A stretch of DNA of 31,578 nt from JBBTRN01 sp038065175 (GTDB taxonomy: Bacteria; Patescibacteriota; Doudnabacteria; UBA920), in assembly GCA_038065175.1 (NCBI GenBank), contig JBBTRN010000010.1:1-31578 (forward strand). The letters run 5' to 3'. Within the stretch, counting starts at the first letter, position 1. Every line of letters begins with the position of its first letter. Both the position numbers and the translations under genes were made by a program. The notes beneath the pieces are model-generated. The model was not told the origin of the DNA and searched no databases. It saw only the letters and a list, made by a program, of their open reading frames with translations. Below, piece after piece: positions 14,271 through 21,612 of the stretch.

Positions 14271-15686
14271 ATGAGATACGCATTTGTCTTAGGTAGAGTT
14301 TTTACGCTTTCTGTTGCCGAACTTTTGGATGTCTTTGAAAAACCAGACCCTGCCTGCGGCCTTGTAGAAAATCCCGTCCGGATATTAGATGCGTCAAAAG
14401 AAGTCCTGGTAATTGAAACAGAAAAACCCCTGCTTGTTTTGCCTTTGCAAAAAAAACTGGGCGGTGTGGTTAAAATTTTAAAAATCGTGGATGTTTTGGA
14501 AAAACGCAAACAGGATTCAATCAACTTTGCTTTAAAAAACTATTTTAAGCCCAGCCTGTTAAAATCAGAATTTTTTAAAGACTATAAAGGCAAAAAACAA
14601 TTCGGCGTGAGCGTATATGTTTTGGACGACGAGTTGGTAGCGCACGAACATAATAACCATTTTCATGATAATAACCGACAATCCTCCTTCGTCCGCCCGG
14701 GGCGGACTACGGAGGATGGCCATGCTATTAATGATAAATTAAGGAAGGCCAAACCCGCCACCCAAACTGTCTGGGGCGAACCCAAACGCCTGGGTATGAT
14801 GATAAAAAAAACCCTCACCGACAGCGGACTTTCCGTCCGAGTTGCCCTGCCTGAATTTAATTCGCTGTCGCTCGCATCGGTGGTGGTCACTAAAAACCTG
14901 CTTTTGGAAAAAGGCGCGGAAATCTGCATTATTGGCGGAAAAGAAAAAGTTTACACTGCAAAAACTTTGGTTGTGCAGGATTTCGAGGACTATGGCAGGA
15001 GGGATTACCAGCGTCCGGTTAGGGATGAACAGCAGGGCATGATCCCGCCGAAAGTCGCCCAAATTATGCTTAATCTGTCCGGAGTAAAAAAAGGCGATTC
15101 GGTCTTAGACCCATTTTGCGGAATTGGCACTATTGTCCAGGAAGGCTTGCTTTTGGGTTTTAAAATGTTTGGCAGCGACATTAACCGCGTGGCCATACGG
15201 GGCAGCGAACAAAACCTGGAATGGTTCAGGAACCGCTACCATGTGCCGGCGGGAAAATACATAATTAACATAAGCGACGCGCGAAATGTATCCAAATTAA
15301 TAGACAAAACCCCGATCAATGCCATTGTTACTGAATGCACCCTGGGACCAATTTACGGAAAATTTCCCGATACAAATGAAATAGAAAAAAACTTTGCCGG
15401 ACTTAAAAAACTTTACGCGGCAAGTTTTAAAGATTTTTCAAAATTCCTTACCAAGGGAGCCAGGATTGTTATGTGCGTACCTGCGTACCGCCGCGGCCGG
15501 GATAACTATATTATGATGGACACCCTTGACTTCGGTAACGATTCAGGATATAATTTAGTGGATTTAATAGAAAAAAAGCCTGCCCGGCAGATGAAATTCC
15601 TAAATCTAACAAATAGAGGCACGGCAATTTACGACCGGAAAGACCAAATCGTGGCCAGGGAAATAGTTATTTTTGAAAAGGCCTAA
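14271..15686 (+). CDS. Trm11/TrmG10-like THUMP RNA methyltransferase
   Basis: A 471-aa protein with an N-terminal THUMP-like region (about 1-160) and a C-terminal Rossmann methyltransferase (about 235-471). Family landmarks are the linker RRDYQRPVRDEQQGMIPPK (243-261), AQIMLNL, the SAM motif DPFCGIGTI (280-288) and SDIN (302-305). Enzymes of this group methylate the N2 of a guanine in tRNA (G10). The usual catalytic N/D-P-P-Y motif is replaced by TECTLGPIYG (354-363), so the chemistry or the substrate may differ. Residues about 137-150 (QSSFVRPGRTTEDG) come from an in-frame palindromic insert in the THUMP region. The gene ends in a 13-bp hairpin that overlaps its stop codon. Confidence 0.8.
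   Translation: MRYAFVLGRVFTLSVAELLDVFEKPDPACGLVENPVRILDASKEVLVIETEKPLLVLPLQKKLGGVVKILKIVDVLEKRKQDSINFALKNYFKPSLLKSEFFKDYKGKKQFGVSVYVLDDELVAHEHNNHFHDNNRQSSFVRPGRTTEDGHAINDKLRKAKPATQTVWGEPKRLGMMIKKTLTDSGLSVRVALPEFNSLSLASVVVTKNLLLEKGAEICIIGGKEKVYTAKTLVVQDFEDYGRRDYQRPVRDEQQGMIPPKVAQIMLNLSGVKKGDSVLDPFCGIGTIVQEGLLLGFKMFGSDINRVAIRGSEQNLEWFRNRYHVPAGKYIINISDARNVSKLIDKTPINAIVTECTLGPIYGKFPDTNEIEKNFAGLKKLYAASFKDFSKFLTKGARIVMCVPAYRRGRDNYIMMDTLDFGNDSGYNLVDLIEKKPARQMKFLNLTNRGTAIYDRKDQIVAREIVIFEKA
14681..14717. repeat. Intragenic palindrome in the Trm11-like gene
   Basis: ATCCTCC and GGAGGAT at the ends with GTCCGCCC / GGGGCGGAC in the centre: an almost perfect 37-bp palindrome that encodes SSFVRPGRTTEDG in frame. 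Confidence 0.75.
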
Positions 15687-15700
15687 ACCTTTTCAAAAAT
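15669..15700. repeat. 13-bp hairpin overlapping the Trm11-like stop codon
   Basis: ATTTTTGAAAAGG (15669-15681) pairs perfectly with CCTTTTCAAAAAT (15688-15700); the loop CCTAAA contains the stop. There is no long T-tract, so terminator activity is uncertain. Confidence 0.5.
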
Positions 15701-15731
15701 AAACTTATAACAAATAATCTATAACTAATAA

Positions 15732-15768
15732 CAGTTATCAGTCATTAATTATCAGTTATTAGTTGTTT
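15732..15768. repeat. AACTAATAAC dyad in the rpmA leader
   Basis: AACTAATAAC and GTTATTAGTT arms enclose further CAGTTATCAG-type dyads. It lies between the Trm11-like gene and the rpmA ribosome binding site. Confidence 0.45.
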
Positions 15769-15770
15769 AC

Positions 15771-15774
15771 GGAG
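15771..15774 (+). promoter_or_regulatory. rpmA ribosome binding site
   Basis: GGAG 6 nt before the rpmA ATG, one of the few clear Shine-Dalgarno sequences in the window. Confidence 0.55.
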
Positions 15775-15780
15775 TAAACA

Positions 15781-16062
15781 ATGGCTCATAAAAAAGCAGG
15801 CGGCTCTACAGCCCTAGGACGCGACTCACAGTCCAAACGATTAGGCGTTAAAATTTTCGGGAACCAAGCCGTTAAAACCGGCCAGATTATTGTGCGCCAA
15901 AACGGAACTAAATTCCACCCCGGGCATAATGTCCGAGCGGGGGTAGATTATACTTTGTATTCCCTAAAGGACGGCGTAGTAAAATTCCAAAAAAAAATGA
16001 TACCTAAATTCCACGGCAATCTCCGCAAAAACCGCATTGTGAATGTCGTGCCAGTTAAATAA
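15781..16062 (+). CDS. rpmA: 50S ribosomal protein bL27
   Basis: A 93-aa ribosomal protein of the large subunit whose N-terminus reaches the peptidyl-transferase centre. It starts MAHKKAGGSTALGRDSQSKR, the bL27 signature, and contains VRQNGTKFHPGHNVRAG. The Gly/Ser-rich start follows Met directly, so no cleaved N-terminal extension of the Firmicutes type is present. The usual partner rplU (bL21) is not adjacent. A GGAG Shine-Dalgarno precedes it, and a strong terminator follows at 16098-16122. Confidence 0.96.
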   Translation: MAHKKAGGSTALGRDSQSKRLGVKIFGNQAVKTGQIIVRQNGTKFHPGHNVRAGVDYTLYSLKDGVVKFQKKMIPKFHGNLRKNRIVNVVPVK

Positions 16063-16090
16063 AATTTAGTCTTCGAGAGACCCGAACAAT
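16063..16090. repeat. Intergenic repeat copy 2 (AAATTTAGTCTTCGAG ... CCCGAACAAT)
   Basis: A short copy of the element seen at 7234-7318: same start AATTTAGTCTTCGAG and end CGAACAAT, with the middle missing. It starts right at the rpmA stop. Confidence 0.45.
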
Positions 16091-16097
16091 GATTTCT

Positions 16098-16122
16098 AAA
16101 CCCCGCTTGAAAGCGGGGTTTT
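16098..16122 (+). terminator. rpmA terminator
   Basis: AAACCCCGCTT and AAGCGGGGTTT arms followed by TT and an A/T-rich run. It also reads as a hairpin with an upstream T/A run on the minus strand, so it may serve the convergent pyrG transcript as well. Confidence 0.8.
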
Positions 16123-16145
16123 AATTTAATCTGTGTGATCTGTGT

Positions 16146-17894
16146 TTATTTGTGTATCAATGATCTCACCACGGCTTTCATAAAACCGTTAAACAACGGG
16201 TGGGGAGCAAGGGGGCGGGATTGGAACTCCGGATGGAACTGGGATCCTACAAAGTACGGGTGGTCCTTGAGCTCAATTATTTCCACTAATTTTCCATCCG
16301 GAGTTGTTCCCGATACCACGAGCCCGGCTTTGGTTAATCTATCGCGGTAAGCGTTGTTAAATTCGTAGCGGTGCCTGTGGCGCTCGTTAATAAGCGCACG
16401 GCCGGTCTTTTTAATTAAGCCTGATGCGAGGTAAGCGGCTTCGGTTTTAGTCCCGCGGGTGATGATACAGTCCCAGCCCCCGAGCCTCATACTCGCGCCG
16501 TAATCCCTCACCAACAATTTCTTTTCCTGGTCAGGCATAATATGGATTACCGGGTGCGGATTATCATCATCTACTTCGGTGGTATTGGCGCCCTTTAGCT
16601 TAGCCACATTCCTTGCAAACTCGATTGTTGCCATTTGCATGCCATAACAAAGCCCCAAATATGGGATTTTATTTTCACGCGCGCACTGGATGGTTTGAAT
16701 CATCCCCTCCGTTCCCCTGCTCCCAAATCCGCCTGGCACTACAATGCCGTCATAGCCGCTTAAAACTTTTTTCGCGCCGTGCTTTTCGACCTCCAGGCTG
16801 GATATCCAATGTAAATTCGCCTTCACCCCGTTATTCCAGGAAGCGTGCTTAATTGATTCCACAACAGAAATGTAAACATCCGCCAATTTGTACGCACCGG
16901 TCTCATAATATTTACCGACAACCGCTATATTTACCCCGTTAAATGACTGCGAAGCAGTCCCCGCGGAGCGGGATTTAACGGGGTGAACTTGCTTATTAAT
17001 GCGGCTGATTTTACCGAGCAAATTCCGCCACGCCCGGCCATCGGCTTTTTTCGGCCTCATGCCAAATTTTGCCAAAATTTTATCTGTTAATTTTTGCTGG
17101 TCAAAATTCTGCGGAACTCGGTAAATCGTATCCACGTCAGGCGCGGCAATAATATTTTGCGCGGGCACATTACAAGTCCAAGCTAAAGTCTCTTTCCTGC
17201 GGTCATCAATCGGCTTTTCCGCGCGCGCAATTAGAAAGTCCGGCTGAATCCCGCTGCCAATTAGAAGCCTCACCGATGTTTGAGCGGGTTTGCTTTTCAT
17301 TTCTCCGATTGATGGCGGCGTAGGCAAATACGCCACATGGATATGTATAACATCCCTATTATCGCGGTACTTCATTATCCGATTAGCTTCCATAAACAAA
17401 ATATTCTGGTACTCCCCTACTGTGCCGCCTATTTCCGCAATTACAAAATCCGCTTTTCTTTCCCGCGCGGCTTTTTCCAACCGGCCAATAATTTCTTCTG
17501 GCACATGTAAAGCCACTTCCACATCTTCCCCGTCATATTCGAAATTCCGCTCTTTTTGAATAATAGATTGGTACAGTTGGCCGTTTGTTACATAGTTTGA
17601 TGCCGATAAATTAGTGTTCATAAACCGTTCGTAATTACCCACATCCTGGTCGGTTTCCATGCCGTCTTTGGTCACAAACACTTCGCCGTGCTCCTGGGGA
17701 CGGATGGTGCCCGCGTCCACATTTAAATACGCGTCCATTTTAACCGGTGCCACGCGAAAACCGCGTGATTCTAATAGCTGGGATATGGCCGCCGTAGTCA
17801 CGCCCTTGCCAACGGAAGATATGACACCGCCGGAAACGAAAATAAATTTGGTATTTAGTTTTTTTGCTTTGCGCGGTTTTATGTGGTAGGACAT
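16146..17894 (-). CDS. pyrG: CTP synthase
   Basis: Makes CTP from UTP, ATP and glutamine. A 582-aa protein, longer than the usual 535-550. The synthetase domain has FVSGGVISSVGKGVTTAA (P-loop, about 19-36) and EIGGTVGEYQN. The C-terminal glutamine amidotransferase has PGGFGSRGTEG, the nucleophile Cys416 in GLCYGMQ, and His554/Glu556 in SQFHPEFQSRP. The extra length is a 15-residue basic N-terminal extension and an insert at residues about 304-320 (HPVKSRSAGTASQSFNG) in the interdomain linker, encoded by a 50-bp cruciform-like repeat. A nested repeat element lies directly upstream. It converges with rpmA. Confidence 0.95.
   Translation of the reverse strand: MSYHIKPRKAKKLNTKFIFVSGGVISSVGKGVTTAAISQLLESRGFRVAPVKMDAYLNVDAGTIRPQEHGEVFVTKDGMETDQDVGNYERFMNTNLSASNYVTNGQLYQSIIQKERNFEYDGEDVEVALHVPEEIIGRLEKAARERKADFVIAEIGGTVGEYQNILFMEANRIMKYRDNRDVIHIHVAYLPTPPSIGEMKSKPAQTSVRLLIGSGIQPDFLIARAEKPIDDRRKETLAWTCNVPAQNIIAAPDVDTIYRVPQNFDQQKLTDKILAKFGMRPKKADGRAWRNLLGKISRINKQVHPVKSRSAGTASQSFNGVNIAVVGKYYETGAYKLADVYISVVESIKHASWNNGVKANLHWISSLEVEKHGAKKVLSGYDGIVVPGGFGSRGTEGMIQTIQCARENKIPYLGLCYGMQMATIEFARNVAKLKGANTTEVDDDNPHPVIHIMPDQEKKLLVRDYGASMRLGGWDCIITRGTKTEAAYLASGLIKKTGRALINERHRHRYEFNNAYRDRLTKAGLVVSGTTPDGKLVEIIELKDHPYFVGSQFHPEFQSRPLAPHPLFNGFMKAVVRSLIHK
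16934..16983. repeat. Intragenic cruciform-like repeat in the pyrG linker
   Basis: Outer arms CCCCGTTAAAT / ATTTAACGGGG (11 bp) enclose two hairpins, GACTGC-GAA-GCAGTC and CCCGC-GGA-GCGGG: a perfect three-way-junction design of 50 bp. It is translated in frame as part of the linker between the two pyrG domains. Confidence 0.8.
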
Positions 17895-17908
17895 AAGTTT
17901 TCTCTGCC

Positions 17909-18024
17909 TGTCATTGCGAGTGCATCCGACCTGTCCCCCGAAGCTTTAGCGGAGGAGGAAACAATCTATTTTTGATTCTTGATTAAACTAGATTGCTTCG
18001 TCGGCCGCACTCCTCGCAATGACA
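17909..18024. repeat. TGTCATTGCGAG-type repeat with a second repeat nested in it
   Basis: Outer perfect 12-bp inverted repeat TGTCATTGCGAG (17909-17920) / CTCGCAATGACA (18013-18024), with inner pair CAATCTA (17962-17968) / TAGATTG (17989-17995). Inserted in the left half at about 17926-17959 is CCTGTCCCCCGAAGCTTTAG followed by CGGAGGAGGAA, a copy of the repeat family also seen at 10.55 kb and in fmt. The region lies between the PsbP-like gene and pyrG. Confidence 0.75.
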
Positions 18025-18035
18025 AGATAAAATAA

Positions 18036-18692
18036 TTATTTTATAAATTTAAAAGTGGAAAGGATGTATTCTAAGTCTTTCTGGCTGGACTGAAACATTA
18101 TTCTAAGATTTAAATTTTTGCAAAAATTTTTAAAATATCCCGGATCATTATCATATTTATGAGTATCTGAATAACCAGGAGGGAAAGCTAAACTGAAAGT
18201 ATGTATAGCTAAACGCTCAGGCTCTTTCCCTTTCTTTAAATACGTCTTATACTCCACAAATGTATTCTCGCCAAAATTCACACTAGCTTGCGTACTTCTT
18301 ATTTGTATTTCAGGATCTTCAACTCCAACACCATAAATACATGCGGCATCTATCCACATAGATTCTGATTGCGATGATCCTAGCCGCATAAAACTCTTAT
18401 CGTCACCTCGTTGCCAACCGACTGGATACTCAAACTCAAACCCATATTCCTCATTCCTGTAAGTTTTCCAGCCTTCCATGACGGAATTCTGATCAATCTG
18501 ATTCCTCTGATCCATCTGGCCTGCCCTATGCACCGGCAACGCGCTTTCCGTGGCTAAATAAATCTGCTCCCTGTGGTACGACTGGACTTGCGAAAGAACA
18601 GCCAAAGCTATGCCGCTGGCCACAAAAACAAAAATCAACATCAATAGCAGTCCCCTTAATTTGGGATTAGTTTGAAAGACTTGGGTTTCCAT
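18036..18692 (-). CDS. Membrane-anchored PsbP-like protein
   Basis: A 218-aa protein with one N-terminal TM helix at about residues 14-36 (LLLMLIFVFVASGIALAVLS) and an external domain. The domain opens with WKTYRNEEYGFEFEYPVGWQ (about 74-93) and closes with LEYILSTFKFIK, the frame of the PsbP/MOG1-like fold found in many bacterial surface lipoproteins; the specific role is unknown. Two Cys in the domain (about 116 and 190) could pair. The start codon lies next to an inverted-repeat element (18693-18760). Confidence 0.65.
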   Translation of the reverse strand: METQVFQTNPKLRGLLLMLIFVFVASGIALAVLSQVQSYHREQIYLATESALPVHRAGQMDQRNQIDQNSVMEGWKTYRNEEYGFEFEYPVGWQRGDDKSFMRLGSSQSESMWIDAACIYGVGVEDPEIQIRSTQASVNFGENTFVEYKTYLKKGKEPERLAIHTFSLAFPPGYSDTHKYDNDPGYFKNFCKNLNLRIMFQSSQKDLEYILSTFKFIK

Positions 18693-18760
18693 GTAAATTT
18701 AGTCTTCAAGCTTATGTCGAGAAGCTAAATTTACCGAAGTTCTCAACAAGCTCTAACAAT
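18693..18760. repeat. Intergenic repeat copy 3 (AAATTTAGTCTTCAAGC ... GCTCTAACAAT)
   Basis: Perfect 10-bp inverted repeat GTAAATTTAG (18693-18702) / CTAAATTTAC (18725-18734), followed by a segment ending GCTCTAACAAT. Its start and end match the copies at 7234 and 16063. Confidence 0.5.
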
Positions 18761-18766
18761 AACTAT

Positions 18767-18913
18767 TTATTGATTCTTTTTGACTTGGATCAAGCCGCCT
18801 TCTGCCGCCCCAACCTCTTCCTGGTTCTTGAAGCTGTCTATGGAAAACATAAGCAGCATGCCGGCCAAAACAGAAACCAAAATTATCGTGGCCATAAACA
18901 TTCTATCTTTCAT
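18767..18913 (-). CDS. 48-aa single-TM small protein
   Basis: A small open frame starting 6 nt after the rplI stop. It reads MKDRMFMATIILVSVLAGML, then LMFSIDSFKNQEEVGAAEGG and LIQVKKNQ. One TM helix at about residues 7-25 is followed by a short polar tail, probably external. It is supported by its tight spacing in the rplI transcript, an ATG start, and a sensible membrane-protein composition. I do not recognise a family. It lies between rplI and the PsbP-like gene, so it may belong to the same operon. Confidence 0.6.
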   Translation of the reverse strand: MKDRMFMATIILVSVLAGMLLMFSIDSFKNQEEVGAAEGGLIQVKKNQ

Positions 18914-18919
18914 ATTTTT

Positions 18920-19363
18920 TTAAAGCGCGCTAACATTAATTTTTAATTTTGCAATAATTCCTGCTGCCAGTTTCAGCTTTGCTTCATATAGCCCAATGGC
19001 TTTAATTATCCCCCCAAGATCCAACTGTGATTTATCTATATTGATTCCCATTTTTCCAGCCACAAATTTAGCTACATCTTTCTCGTGCAGCCCGCCGAAA
19101 ACCTGCCCCTTGTCCCCGACTTTAACCTTAATTTGGAATTCCCGTTTCTCGAAATCTGCCTTTAAGGCATTCAATTTCTCAATTTCTTTTAATTTTTTAA
19201 TTTCCGCTTCCTTGCCTTCCTTTTCCAGTTTTGCCTGAATTTGCGGGGTGGCAACTACAGCAAAACCCTTAGGAATAAGAAAGTTTTCCGCATAACCGCT
19301 GGAAAGCTCCCTAACCTCCCCTTTTTTTCCGGCTGAACTTTCTTTAATAAAAAGTACTTTCAT
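18920..19363 (-). CDS. rplI: 50S ribosomal protein bL9
   Basis: A 147-aa protein with the two-domain bL9 design. The N-terminal RNA-binding domain is MKVLFIKESSAGKKGEVREL, then SSGYAENFLIPKGFAV (1-36). A long connecting helix of Lys/Glu/Leu (about 42-75) leads to the C-terminal domain with KVGDKGQVFGGLHEKDVAKF. Normal length. bL9 is missing in some CPR lineages, so its presence helps place the organism. A strong promoter lies about 190 nt upstream, and the leader holds an intrinsic terminator and an inverted repeat that touches the start codon. There is no Shine-Dalgarno. A 48-aa membrane protein follows. Confidence 0.95.
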   Translation of the reverse strand: MKVLFIKESSAGKKGEVRELSSGYAENFLIPKGFAVVATPQIQAKLEKEGKEAEIKKLKEIEKLNALKADFEKREFQIKVKVGDKGQVFGGLHEKDVAKFVAGKMGINIDKSQLDLGGIIKAIGLYEAKLKLAAGIIAKLKINVSAL

Positions 19364-19456
19364 CCCGTTAGAAAAATATTAATGCCCAAAAATTTTTACA
19401 AACAACATGGCGGAGTTTTAAATTAAAACATTGAACCCCCTACTTTTCTAACGGGA
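19363..19456 (-). promoter_or_regulatory. Inverted repeat in the rplI leader that closes on the start codon
   Basis: TCCCGTTAGAAAA (minus strand, 19456-19444) pairs perfectly over 13 bp with TTTTCTAACGGGA (19375-19363), whose last base is the A of the rplI ATG. The loop is about 68 nt. Folding would hide the translation start; it may be an autoregulatory element. Confidence 0.5.
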
Positions 19457-19467
19457 TTCATAAAATG

Positions 19468-19492
19468 AAAAAACTCCCCTTTTAAAGAGAGT
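19468..19492 (-). terminator. Intrinsic terminator inside the rplI leader
   Basis: Minus strand ACTCTCTTTAAAAGGGGAGT folds into a hairpin (with G-U pairs) followed by TTTTTT (19473-19468). It lies about 60-80 nt after the predicted rplI transcription start, so it may attenuate rplI, or end ftsX transcripts coming from upstream. Confidence 0.6.
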
Positions 19493-19555
19493 CCCATGGC
19501 TTCATCCCTTAATACTTAATACCAAATACTTGATACTAATTCAGGGCTCTTTATC

Positions 19556-19583
19556 ATTATATACAATGATATTGGTTTGTCAA
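19556..19583 (-). promoter_or_regulatory. Consensus promoter upstream of rplI
   Basis: Minus strand TTGACA (19583-19578), a 16-nt spacer, and TATAAT (19561-19556). A second TTGACA lies 15 nt further upstream (19598-19593). The predicted start near 19549 gives a leader of about 186 nt. Confidence 0.75.
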
Positions 19584-19651
19584 CTTTTGATTTGTCAAAC
19601 TCTTTTATCAATTATCTCTGTGTAATCTGTGATATTAGTGTATCTGTGATC

Positions 19652-20566
19652 TTAAATTTTAAGGTACTTCCTTATGGCTAAAAGCGTGGAAATCACCGAT
19701 AAAACCAGGGCAGCTGCCAAAAGTCCGGACAATAAAAACCAGAAAGACAAAAGCCCGCTTATGGGCAATCCGGGACCGCCCAAAAACCCTGCAACCTGGG
19801 GCAGAACTCTGGTATAAATCGGGATGAGCAAAACAGCGGTCACCACAGTCGCCGCTAAACTGTACATAATGCTTTCTGCCACAAACGGCCCCCTTATGTA
19901 CCAATTTGTCGCGCCCACCAGGCGCATAATTTCCACTTCCTCACGGCGGTTGTAAATAGTGAGGCGCAAAGTGTTAAATAAGACCAAGACCGCAATTGCC
20001 GAAAAAATCGCGATCAATCCTATACCGACCGAGACCACAATTTTTAAGACCTTAGTCAGTTTGTCTATTACCTCGCGGTTGTCATTGTAATTTAGATGGT
20101 CAATAAATGCAGAAAATTGTCCGGTAGAAATATTTTCAGAAAGCTTGGGATAATTTTCCAAATTTTTCGCCTGAACCCGCAAAGTTGCCAAGAGAGGATT
20201 TTCATCCACCTCATTTAAAGCCGCGATTACGGCCGGCTTTTGCTGGTTGCTTTCCTTAAATTCGGAAAGGGCCTGCGCCGCGGAAATATAAGTCACCTGT
20301 GAAATCAGCGGATCCTGTTCCAGGCTGCGCTCAATGTCTAAAATTCTATCTTCCGCAAGACCCTTTTTCATATACACGCTAATATCCACCCTTTCCTGGA
20401 TGGCCTTCACGGAATAATTTGACACGCTGAACAAAAACGCCAGGACCGCAAAAATTATTAGGGTGATGGTCATAACTAAAACCGCCGCGGCAGATAAAAC
20501 CCAATTGCGGGTAAAATTACTAAAGCCAGTCCTAGTTATGCGAATAATTGAAGTGGTGTCTAGCAT
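19652..20566 (-). CDS. ftsX: Cell-division ABC transporter permease FtsX
   Basis: The membrane half of FtsEX, which links septum constriction to activation of peptidoglycan hydrolases. A 304-aa protein with an N-terminal TM (about 24-48), a periplasmic domain (about 50-170), and three further TM helices (about 174-200, 222-250, 270-300). The cytoplasmic loop RREEVEIMRLVGATNWYIRG is the family signature. ftsE lies upstream on the same strand, separated by 117 nt of A/T-rich repetitive DNA instead of the usual overlap. The coiled-coil M23 hydrolase at 9.2 kb is a plausible target; that is inference. Confidence 0.94.
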   Translation of the reverse strand: MLDTTSIIRITRTGFSNFTRNWVLSAAAVLVMTITLIIFAVLAFLFSVSNYSVKAIQERVDISVYMKKGLAEDRILDIERSLEQDPLISQVTYISAAQALSEFKESNQQKPAVIAALNEVDENPLLATLRVQAKNLENYPKLSENISTGQFSAFIDHLNYNDNREVIDKLTKVLKIVVSVGIGLIAIFSAIAVLVLFNTLRLTIYNRREEVEIMRLVGATNWYIRGPFVAESIMYSLAATVVTAVLLIPIYTRVLPQVAGFLGGPGLPISGLLSFWFLLSGLLAAALVLSVISTLLAIRKYLKI

Positions 20567-20683
20567 AATGAAATGTCAAATATCAAATTACAAATTTCCA
20601 ATAAAATCCTAATGTATAAATTTCAAATTTTGATATTTTAAAAATTGGGTATTCATTTGAAATTCGACATTTGAAATTTGAAA
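20567..20683. repeat. A/T-rich TTTGAAATT-type repeat between ftsE and ftsX
   Basis: Repeated words AAATTTGAAAT, CAAATATCAAATT and AAATTTCAAATTTTGAT fill the 117-nt gap. It is typical low-complexity intergenic filler; no gene is seen. Confidence 0.5.
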
Positions 20684-21361
20684 TTAAAGCTTATATTTCC
20701 CTTTTTCCTGCTCTATGGTAATCCGGCCTTCTTCTAAAGTAATAACCCTGCGGTGGATTTTATTCACCAAATCCTGGGCATGGGTAGCAAGCAGTACTGT
20801 AGTACCCAAGGAATTGATTTTTAACAGCAGATCCAGGACTTCATGCGCGTTAACCTCGTCTAAATTACCGGTAGGCTCATCAGCCAAAAGCAGTACAGGA
20901 CGGTGCGCCAAAGCCCGGGCAATTGCCACCCTTTGCTTTTCGCCGCCGGACATTTCATCCGGAAAATTCGCCGCCTTATGGGACAAGCCGACTAATTCTA
21001 AAATTTTCGGCACGTCTTTCTGGATTTTTTGCTTGGGCAAACCGCAAACCTCCATGGCAAAAGCCACATTTTCAAAAGCCGTACGCTTTTGGAGCAGCTT
21101 CATGTCCTGGAACACCACGCCGATTTTCCTGCGCAAATAAGGTATATCTTCCTTGCTAATAGTCGCTAAATCTATATTGTCGATTAAAATTTTTCCTTCG
21201 TCCACGCGATCTTCCCCGATTATCAGCTTCAGCATTGTGGACTTGCCCGCGCCCGAAAGCCCGACCATTGAAATGAATTCCCCCTGGTTTATTTGCAAAT
21301 TAACTTTATCTAGCGCTTTAGTCGGGCCATAAAACTTTGTAACATTTATGAATTTAATCAT
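20684..21361 (-). CDS. ftsE: Cell-division ATPase FtsE
   Basis: The ATP-binding partner of FtsX. A 225-aa ABC ATPase: Walker A GLSGAGKST (35-43), Q-loop VVFQDMKLL, signature MSGGEKQRVAIARAL (about 138-152), Walker B LLLADEPTGNLD, and H-loop LLATHAQD. It starts MIKFINVTKFYG. A TATACT box 16 nt before the ATG (21383-21378) may be its promoter; the upstream MITE-like element at 21399-21565 lies just beyond it. Confidence 0.94.
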   Translation of the reverse strand: MIKFINVTKFYGPTKALDKVNLQINQGEFISMVGLSGAGKSTMLKLIIGEDRVDEGKILIDNIDLATISKEDIPYLRRKIGVVFQDMKLLQKRTAFENVAFAMEVCGLPKQKIQKDVPKILELVGLSHKAANFPDEMSGGEKQRVAIARALAHRPVLLLADEPTGNLDEVNAHEVLDLLLKINSLGTTVLLATHAQDLVNKIHRRVITLEEGRITIEQEKGKYKL

Positions 21362-21398
21362 TTTTATTTCAGAAGCAAGTATAAAGGATCAGGTATTA

Positions 21399-21565
21399 AA
21401 GACCTCTTGCAAAATAAGCTTTTGAGATAATTTTTTAGAATTTCGAGACAGCTGGGCAAAACAAATTTTGATGTTTACCATAGTTAAGCGGTCCGCCTTT
21501 GGCGGATTGGCCAGATGGCCGAAATTGTTGAAAATTAGCCATAATGTTATTTTGCAAGAGGTCTT
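21399..21565. mobile_element. MITE-like element with 19-bp terminal inverted repeats
   Basis: Perfect 19-bp ends AAGACCTCTTGCAAAATAA (21399-21417) and its complement at 21547-21565, total 167 bp, with no coding capacity. TAA flanks both outer ends, a possible 3-bp target duplication. The interior has AAATTTTGATGTTTACC (21463-21479) and TAAGCGG, both also present in the element at 24841-25005, and a CCGCCTTTGGCGG hairpin. It lies between prfB and ftsE. Confidence 0.7.
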
Positions 21566-21612
21566 AAGTATTATACAGCAAAATGCGTTGATTTAAAATC
21601 CCATAACACTAA

